Shown here one piece after another: positions 6,678 through 11,083 of a stretch of 11,083 bases of DNA; the stretch's first letter is position 1, and each line of letters begins with the position of its first letter. The stretch lies in the NCBI GenBank assembly GCA_002400675.1, contig NVQY01000069.1, positions 1-11,083 on the forward strand. Reading direction: 5' to 3'. Position numbers and translations under genes: made by a program. Origin of the DNA: Paracoccaceae bacterium (GTDB lineage Bacteria > Pseudomonadota > Alphaproteobacteria > Rhodobacterales > Rhodobacteraceae). The notes below the pieces were generated by a model. It saw nothing but the letters and a program-made list of their open reading frames with translations, made no database searches and was not told the DNA's origin.

Positions 6678-7263
6678 GCGCCGTCACCAGAACATATTCC
6701 GCCTCATTGCCGTCCAGCCCCTTGCCGGTCCCGACCTTTTGCGACGTTGGCGTAAACCCGGCCTCTGTCAGGTATTTTTCCAGCTCCAGCACGGTGTAAT
6801 AAGTATAAAGCCGCCCCAGCGAATCGCGGGCCTGCCCGGTGCCGGTCTTCATGCCGATAACGAATGTCCCCCCCGGTTTCAGCGCCTTGTGCAGCGCCTT
6901 CAGGTGGCTCGGAAAATCGCCGCGTGGCGCGTGCAGCAGGCTGAAACTGGCCCAGATGCCATCGTAAACATCGTGGCCGGATATGTCGTCGAACACCGCC
7001 TGACGGGCGCTGACGCCGGGGTGACGCGCGGCCATTGCTACCATTTCTGACGAGGCGTCCCAAGCCTCGACCTTTAACCCGGCCTGCGCCATGGCCGCCG
7101 CCGCCGCACCGGGACCACAGCCCAGATCCAGAACCCGCCCACCGTCAGGGCAGGCGGCAATGAACGCCGCAAGTTTGGGGTCGTCGGTGACCTGATCGTC
7201 GGTCAGATCGGCGTAATCTTTGGCGCGGTCGTCATAGACGCGGATGGTTTCTGGGTCGCTCAC
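6670..7263 (-). CDS. class I SAM-dependent methyltransferase, substrate unknown
   Basis: A 197-residue Rossmann-fold methyltransferase. The SAM-binding motif I is VLDLGCGPG (residues 44-52); [11 protein letters not shown] supplies the acidic residue that usually binds the ribose; [11 protein letters not shown] is the motif IV region; and [16 protein letters not shown] is the typical post-motif strand. These features define the fold but not the substrate, which could be a small molecule, lipid or macromolecule. Start: a GTG at 7261-7263, giving [20 protein letters not shown], a usual N-terminus of this group. The ribosome binding site GAGGA (7272-7276 on the complement) overlaps the ispH stop, 11 bases before this gene, and the 3' end overlaps rnhA by 8 bases. 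Confidence 0.9.
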   Translation of the reverse strand: MSDPETIRVYDDRAKDYADLTDDQVTDDPKLAAFIAACPDGGRVLDLGCGPGAAAAAMAQAGLKVEAWDASSEMVAMAARHPGVSARQAVFDDISGHDVYDGIWASFSLLHAPRGDFPSHLKALHKALKPGGTFVIGMKTGTGQARDSLGRLYTYYTVLELEKYLTEAGFTPTSQKVGTGKGLDGNEAEYVLVTAHG

Positions 7264-7274
7264 AGGGTGTTTCC

Positions 7275-8225
7275 TCAGGCTGGTTGCCGCAACACGCGCG
7301 GCACCTTGAATTCAATATCCTCAACGGCGGTCTCCACCAGTTCGACCGTCACATCGAAACGCGCGCGAAAGGCGTCGATCACCTCATTGACCAACAGTTC
7401 CGGTGCCGAGGCCCCGGCGGTGATGCCAACGCTGCCAATCGCGCCCAACGCCCGCCAGTCGATGTCACTGGCCCGTTGCACCAGCTGTGAACAGGCACAG
7501 CCCGCGCGCGATCCGACCTCTACCAGACGGCGGGAATTTGACGAATTGGGCGCGCCAACGATCAGCATCGCGTCGACTTTGGGGGCGATTTCGCGCACTG
7601 CCGCCTGACGGTTGGTGGTGGCATAACAGATGTCTTCCTTATGCGGGCCGACAATGGCCGGGAACCGCGCGTGCAGGGCTTTGACGATCCCGGCGGTGTC
7701 ATCAACGCTTAGGGTGGTTTGGGTGACATAGGCCAGCCGGTCGGGGTCGCGCACGGCAATAGTTTGCACATCCTCAACGGTTTCAACCAGCAACACCTCG
7801 CCCTCGGCAAGCTGCCCCATGGTGCCGATGGTCTCGGGGTGGCCATCATGGCCGATCATAATCATTTGCAGACCGTTTTCAGCGTGGCGGCGCGCCTCTA
7901 TGTGGACTTTTGACACCAGCGGACAGGTGGCATCCACATAGATCATATTGCGCCGCTCGGCCTCGGCGGGGACAGATTTTGGCACGCCATGGGCGGAAAA
8001 GATCACCGGGCGGTCAACCGGGGCCTCAAACAACTCTTCGACAAATACAGCGCCTTTGGCCTTGAGGTCGTCAACGACAAATTTGTTATGCACGATTTCG
8101 TGGCGCACATAGACCGGTGCCCCCCATTTCTCCAACGCCAGTTCGACGATCTTGATGGCGCGGTCCACACCTGCGCAAAACCCGCGTGGGGCGGCCAGAT
8201 ACAGGGTCAAAGGTGGGTTGGTCAT
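7275..8225 (-). CDS. ispH: 4-hydroxy-3-methylbut-2-enyl diphosphate reductase
   Basis: IspH (LytB) is the [4Fe-4S] enzyme of the last step of the MEP pathway, reducing HMBPP to isopentenyl and dimethylallyl diphosphate. The three cluster Cys are present: Cys17 ([13 protein letters not shown]), Cys101 ([11 protein letters not shown]) and Cys200 ([11 protein letters not shown]). Substrate-pocket residues also appear: His46, His79 in SAHG, and His129-Pro-Glu131 in GHPETIG, where Glu131 corresponds to the proton-relay Glu. The open frame extends to 8318, but ATG 8225 gives the family N-terminus (316 residues) and has AAGGAG ending 7 bases upstream. It appears to be the first gene of the ispH-methyltransferase-rnhA operon. 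No convincing promoter was found in the 122 bases before it. Confidence 0.97.
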   Translation of the reverse strand: MTNPPLTLYLAAPRGFCAGVDRAIKIVELALEKWGAPVYVRHEIVHNKFVVDDLKAKGAVFVEELFEAPVDRPVIFSAHGVPKSVPAEAERRNMIYVDATCPLVSKVHIEARRHAENGLQMIMIGHDGHPETIGTMGQLAEGEVLLVETVEDVQTIAVRDPDRLAYVTQTTLSVDDTAGIVKALHARFPAIVGPHKEDICYATTNRQAAVREIAPKVDAMLIVGAPNSSNSRRLVEVGSRAGCACSQLVQRASDIDWRALGAIGSVGITAGASAPELLVNEVIDAFRARFDVTVELVETAVEDIEFKVPRVLRQPA

Positions 8226-8307
8226 TGCGCGGCTCCTTATCCCGACGAGGTAAGGCTTTGGGGCGCGTTGGTCCAGAGGGAACCGGGCGGAATCCGACAA
8301 ACGAACA

Positions 8308-8337
8308 CGGCAGGCCAAAGAAATCCCCGGCCTGCCG
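8308..8337 (-). terminator. intrinsic terminator of the RTX protein gene
   Basis: CGGCAGGCC (8308-8316) and GGCCTGCCG (8329-8337) form a perfect 9-base-pair stem with a 12-base loop. On the minus strand the stem is followed by a moderately T-rich run (TGTTCGTTTGTC). It starts 10 bases after the RTX stop codon and should isolate that gene from ispH. Confidence 0.75.
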
Positions 8338-8347
8338 ATGCCGGTAT

Positions 8348-9769
8348 TTACAGGATAAAGTCGCCATCCTGAATGCCTGTCACGCCGGCCAGGATGATTT
8401 TCATATCGGCGGCCCCGTCGCCGTCCACGTCAATTCTGACGGTGGTATTGCCACCGGTGATGACTGCGTTGACTTCTGCGCCGGTTCCCGAGAACCCCGA
8501 GGTGCCGACAAAACTGAGCGTTCCGGCAACCAGGTCGGACAGATCAATGCGGTCGATGCCCAACTCGAAATCCTGGATCACGTCCCGGGCAGATGAATTC
8601 GGGCTGTGTGGCGCGCGATTAAAGACAAACATATCCGACCCCGTGCCGCCATTCAGCTTGTCCTTGCCCGCCCCGCCGATCAGGATATCGTCACCTGCGC
8701 CGCCGGCCAGATCGTCATTTCCGACGCCGCCGCGCAAGGTATCATCGCCGAAATCCCCGATCAGCTTGTCGCCAGCCCGGCCACCCCGCAAAATGTCATT
8801 GCCGCCACCACCATTCAGCGTGTCAGCCCCGGTCAACCCCCGCAAAATGTTGTCTTCATCGTTGCCGAAAACCACGTTATTCAAAGCGTTGCCCGTGCCA
8901 CGGATGTTGCTGTTGCCGATCAAGGTCAGATTTTCGATGTTGTCGCCCAGCGTAAAGCTGACATTTGATTTGACCAGATCAATGCCTTCGTCCGCCAGTT
9001 CGACCAACGAAATGTCTGAGGCGCTGACGATGTAAGTATCATCCCCCAGTCCACCAGCCACATATTCGGTTACAATCCCGCCACGGCCATCAAACACGTC
9101 GGTCCCGTCCCCCAGTTCGACAAAATCCAAAGTGCCGCGGTTTGTTACGATATCATCGCCATCTCTGACTTTCACGCCGCCGTCAATCGTGCCGAAATTC
9201 TTGACGGTGTCAATTCCGGAAGCCCCGTCATAGGCATAGAACTTACCGATGATGGACCCATAGTTGATAATGGTGGCATCTCCGGAAATATGATCAATTC
9301 CGCCAGATCCGCCGACTATTTCGCCAGTGTTGGTGATGCGTGTAGTCTCGGTGCCCGAATCCGTGACGATGGCATCGCTTTTACCAGAAATGGTTCCGGT
9401 GTTGTCGATGATGATACTTCCTGCGCCGTCAGATTCGCGCAAATCAATAGCATCAGAGCCGGAATACAAGTATCCAGCGTTGGAAACATATACAGAGCTT
9501 GAGAAATTGGCCTTTATCGTGTCATCCTTCTGCGCACCAATGGATCCATTCTGGCCTATCTGAAGATCCAGTGTCGTACCACTAAAGCTGATTGCGCGTC
9601 CCGTCGCCGAGTTCACCGAGCCAAGCACTGTGATGTCGACGCTTCCCAAGGCTGCGGTGATCGCGGTGGTATCTGTCCCCAAAACGCCGTTCTGAGCGAT
9701 AAAGCCCGATTCCCCGTTGTTCAGCGTCCTGACGCCGGTTGAAGAGCCGAAAAGTGCGAAACTTGCCAT
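8348..9769 (-). CDS. secreted RTX calcium-binding protein with beta-helix-like N-terminal half
   Basis: The 473-residue product lacks an N-terminal signal peptide and has type I secretion features. Residues about 20-215 hold a ladder of degenerate repeats of the form N-x-G-[ST]-[IL], with Asn at 27, 74, 97, 123, 147, 169, 191 and 210; a period near 23 residues suggests a right-handed beta-helix. Residues 239-300 are the linker common in such proteins ([10 protein letters not shown], then [22 protein letters not shown]). Residues about 304-377 contain the calcium-binding GGxGxDxL nonapeptides, for example [11 protein letters not shown] and [11 protein letters not shown]. From about 395 ([19 protein letters not shown]) to the hydrophobic end FIL it resembles the serralysin C-terminal domain that carries the secretion signal. 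No protease HExxH is present. AAGGGA supports the ATG. No ABC exporter is nearby. Role (adhesin, matrix or surface protein) unknown. Confidence 0.9.
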   Translation of the reverse strand: MASFALFGSSTGVRTLNNGESGFIAQNGVLGTDTTAITAALGSVDITVLGSVNSATGRAISFSGTTLDLQIGQNGSIGAQKDDTIKANFSSSVYVSNAGYLYSGSDAIDLRESDGAGSIIIDNTGTISGKSDAIVTDSGTETTRITNTGEIVGGSGGIDHISGDATIINYGSIIGKFYAYDGASGIDTVKNFGTIDGGVKVRDGDDIVTNRGTLDFVELGDGTDVFDGRGGIVTEYVAGGLGDDTYIVSASDISLVELADEGIDLVKSNVSFTLGDNIENLTLIGNSNIRGTGNALNNVVFGNDEDNILRGLTGADTLNGGGGNDILRGGRAGDKLIGDFGDDTLRGGVGNDDLAGGAGDDILIGGAGKDKLNGGTGSDMFVFNRAPHSPNSSARDVIQDFELGIDRIDLSDLVAGTLSFVGTSGFSGTGAEVNAVITGGNTTVRIDVDGDGAADMKIILAGVTGIQDGDFIL

Positions 9770-9842
9770 GATGAGTATCCCTTTTATTTTGATTTAACCG
9801 TCGTTGCCATCATGGCCAAAAGCATAGAAATCAATCAATTAC

Positions 9843-9858
9843 TGCGACATTCTTGCCA
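9843..9858 (-). promoter_or_regulatory. weak sigma54-like (-24/-12) element upstream of the RTX gene
   Basis: On the minus strand TGGCAAGAATGTCGCA keeps the GG and GC elements with the invariant 10-base spacing and differs from the TGGCAYRNNNNTTGCW consensus at two positions. It lies 74 bases before the RTX start. A single short match can easily arise by chance, and no enhancer site was identified. Confidence 0.2.
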
Positions 9859-9904
9859 GATACTTTAGGGGAAATCCAGATCGAAGTTCCCCCGCACGTA
9901 TTTC

Positions 9905-9930
9905 ACCGGGTGTCAGGGAACAGACCCGGT
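9905..9930. repeat. 7-base inverted repeat with 12-base loop
   Basis: ACCGGGT (9905-9911) and ACCCGGT (9924-9930) are perfect inverted repeats in the labA-RTX gap. No T-run follows on either strand, so an intrinsic terminator is not supported; an operator or a structured RNA leader is possible. The remainder of 9770-10028 shows no gene. Confidence 0.4.
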
Positions 9931-9995
9931 TGCATGGAAAGATTGGTCTGGTCTTGCGTGTTCCGCAAGGTGGCCGCAATGCGGCGGGGCCGTAT

Positions 9996-10021
9996 GGGAA
10001 CCGGCATGACTGCCGGTTCCC
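9996..10021 (-). terminator. strong hairpin just after labA, possible terminator without U-tract
   Basis: GGGAACCGGCA (9996-10006) and TGCCGGTTCCC (10011-10021) pair perfectly over 11 bases around the four-base loop TGAC. It begins 7 bases after the stop of the NYN gene. The minus-strand sequence after it (ATACGGCCCC) is not T-rich, so it may instead protect the 3' end or act with Rho. Confidence 0.5.
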
Positions 10022-10028
10022 GGATTGC

Positions 10029-10622
10029 TTACTGACCGCTGGCCAGAACAACGCTGCTGGTCGTGCGCGGTTCGCGTGGCTCCATCGGCATTTCACGCGG
10101 AGGGCGCCCGATCACGTCCTTCAACTCGTCCAGCTCGATGAAATTGTCGGCCTGACGACGCAACTCATCCGAGATCATCGGCGGCTGGCTGCGGATGGTC
10201 GAAACCACCGAAACCCGCACGCCCTGGCGCTGAAGGCTGGCAACCAGAGGACGGAAATCACCGTCCCCGGAAAACAGCACGATATGATCCACCCGTGGCG
10301 CGAGTTCCATCGCGTCCACCGCCAGTTCGATATCCATGTTGCCCTTGACCTTCCGACGCCCCATGCTGTCGGTGTATTCCTTGGCCGGTTTGGTTACCAT
10401 TGTGAACCCGTTGTAATGCAACCAGTCAACCAGGGGGCGTATCGGCGAATATTCATCGTTCTCAAGCAAAGCAGTATAATAGAATGCCCGCAGCATCTTG
10501 CCGCGACGCATGAATTCCTGTCGCAATAGCTTGTAGTCGATATCAAATCCCAACGCCTTTGCAGCGGCGTAAAGATTCGAACCGTCGATGAACAGCGCGA
10601 GCCGTTCGTCTTTGTAAAACAT
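10029..10622 (-). CDS. LabA-like NYN-domain (PIN-like) protein, putative RNase
   Basis: A 197-residue protein of the NYN/DUF88 group, PIN-like nucleases related to LabA. The acidic residues expected to hold the metal are visible: Asp13 in LALFIDGSNLY, Asp97 in KGNMDIELAVDAM, and Asp120 and Asp122 in LFSGDGDFRPLV. The fold ends near residue 172 and is followed by a Pro/Arg-rich tail (GRPPREMPMEPREPR) that looks disordered. RNA cleavage is predicted from the family and not established for this gene. The ATG at 10622 is preceded by GGAAGGA at 7 bases. It is divergent from folK, with a candidate promoter at 10700-10727, and is followed by a strong hairpin. Confidence 0.9.
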   Translation of the reverse strand: MFYKDERLALFIDGSNLYAAAKALGFDIDYKLLRQEFMRRGKMLRAFYYTALLENDEYSPIRPLVDWLHYNGFTMVTKPAKEYTDSMGRRKVKGNMDIELAVDAMELAPRVDHIVLFSGDGDFRPLVASLQRQGVRVSVVSTIRSQPPMISDELRRQADNFIELDELKDVIGRPPREMPMEPREPRTTSSVVLASGQ

Positions 10623-10673
10623 TAATTTGTCCTTCCGGTAAGCCGTTTCGCCGTGGTGTTCCGTGAGTGAATG

Positions 10674-10713
10674 CTTAAAATTGGCGAATTGGTAATCTTA
10701 AAATAGGCGATTT
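10674..10713. repeat. 17-base imperfect direct repeat in the labA/folK divergent region
   Basis: CTTAAAATTGGCGAATT (10674-10690) and CTTAAAATAGGCGATTT (10697-10713) match at 15 of 17 positions and are offset by 23 bases, just over two helical turns. The second copy overlaps the -10 of the candidate labA promoter, as expected for an operator. The regulator is unknown. TTAA recalls CtrA half sites, but the second TTAA at seven-base spacing is missing. Confidence 0.6.
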
Positions 10714-10727
10714 TCCATGTATCGCAA
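10700..10727 (-). promoter_or_regulatory. candidate sigma70-type promoter for the NYN-domain gene
   Basis: On the minus strand TTGCGA (10727-10722) and TATTTT (10705-10700) are 16 bases apart, each matching 4 of 6 consensus positions, with a leader of about 70 bases. The -10 lies inside one copy of the direct repeat. No equally good pair was found for folK on the plus strand. Confidence 0.4.
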
Positions 10728-10757
10728 GTGCATCCCTATCCAGAATTGTGGACAATC

Positions 10758-11083
10758 ATGACGCATTTGCGGTCAAACGCGCTGATTTGCCTTGGTGCCA
10801 ACCAGGAATCGACCGCTGGTCAACCTGCGCAAACGCTTGTGTCAGCTTTGTTAAACATGCCTCGCAAGGGGTTGCGGGTTCGCGCGATCAGCCGGTTTTA
10901 TGCAACCCCAAGTTTTCCGGACAATTCTGCGCCGGAATTCGTGAACGCGGCTGTTAGCGTCGAAACTTTGCTGTCCCCGCCTGAAATTCTTAACGTTTTG
11001 CATCAAATTGAACAGCGATTCGGTCGCCTTCGCGAGCAACGCTGGGGGCAACGCACGCTTGATCTGGACCTGATTGCGGTTGG
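10758..11083 (+). CDS. folK: 2-amino-4-hydroxy-6-hydroxymethyldihydropteridine pyrophosphokinase (5' part)
   Basis: HPPK transfers pyrophosphate from ATP to 6-hydroxymethyl-dihydropterin in folate synthesis. The frame is open to the window end: 108 complete codons, with the 3' part missing. It aligns well with the known enzyme: ALICLGANQ near the start (residues 8-16), SRFYATPSFP (45-54), PEFVNAAVSVET (59-70), and the signature RWGQRTLDLDLI (95-106) with Asp102 and Asp104 as the two magnesium-binding Asp and Arg99 as an ATP-contacting residue. Gln98 stands where Pro is common. The ATG at 10758 is the first suitable start; its ribosome binding site is weak. Folate supplies the formyl donor used by Fmt, but the genes lie too far apart here to be one operon. 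Confidence 0.94.
   Translation, partial: MTHLRSNALICLGANQESTAGQPAQTLVSALLNMPRKGLRVRAISRFYATPSFPDNSAPEFVNAAVSVETLLSPPEILNVLHQIEQRFGRLREQRWGQRTLDLDLIAV

Noticed and set aside
8226..8318. 31-residue N-terminal extension of IspH
   Set aside because: ATG 8225 has a good ribosome binding site and yields the usual start; the extension is not family-like and overlaps the terminator region.
8373..9035. 220-codon plus-strand frame rich in Pro and Ser
   Set aside because: It is the antisense of the RTX repeats; the periodicity comes from the Gly/Asp codons on the other strand.
9853..10035. 60-codon plus-strand frame in the labA-RTX gap
   Set aside because: No ribosome binding site, it contains the hairpin sequences, and it has no recognisable protein features.
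10674..10704. CtrA binding site
   Set aside because: TTAA half sites occur, but not at the TTAA-N7-TTAA spacing.
10748..10957. 69-codon plus-strand frame at the folK start
   Set aside because: It is another frame of folK; the 10758 frame gives an unmistakable HPPK sequence.

Overview
The window is G+C-rich chromosomal DNA. Its protein families and gene order point to an alphaproteobacterium of the Rhodobacteraceae (Roseobacter group): three deformylase-family genes in front of fmt, a short psd directly followed by pssA, and folK divergent from a LabA/NYN gene. This assignment is inferred from remembered family resemblance, not from a search. Most of the window is housekeeping; no phage, transposon, CRISPR array, tRNA or rRNA gene was seen.

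Layout. The 3' end of a DJ-1/PfpI-family gene with an unusual C-terminal extension (2-448, +) converges on a MalY/PatB-type PLP enzyme (456-1628, -). From a divergent intergenic region starts a plus-strand cluster, def1 - def2 - def-like - fmt (1765-4191). Each junction is a 4-base ATGA overlap, so the four genes are probably translated in a coupled way. They act on the two ends of the N-formyl-methionine cycle: Fmt formylates Met-tRNA, and deformylase removes the formyl group from nascent proteins. The third deformylase-like protein has lost the metal-binding Cys and the catalytic Glu. Two small YeaQ/YmgE-like membrane proteins follow (4215-4454 and 4467-4703). Then come psd (4795-5460) and pssA (5464-6213), the two steps from CDP-diacylglycerol through phosphatidylserine to phosphatidylethanolamine, here in reverse order.

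On the minus strand, ispH (8225-7275), a class I methyltransferase with a GTG start (7263-6670) and rnhA (6677-6225) form a tight operon that converges on pssA. Upstream on the same strand, and separated from ispH by a good intrinsic terminator, lies a 473-residue calcium-binding RTX protein (9769-8348). It has a beta-helix-like N-terminal half and is probably secreted by a type I system encoded elsewhere. Its 5' half is clearly less G+C-rich than the rest. Upstream again is a LabA-like NYN-domain protein (10622-10029, -), divergent from the 5' part of folK (10758 to window end, +). The 135-base region between them holds a 17-base imperfect direct repeat.

No stretch longer than 300 bases lacks a gene. 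The longest, 9770-10028 (259 bases), holds two inverted repeats and the upstream region of the RTX gene. The best candidates for something under-described are the catalytically degenerate deformylase paralogue that keeps a ribosome-binding-like tail, the beta-helix/RTX hybrid, the DJ-1 extension, and the direct repeat at the labA/folK divergence.
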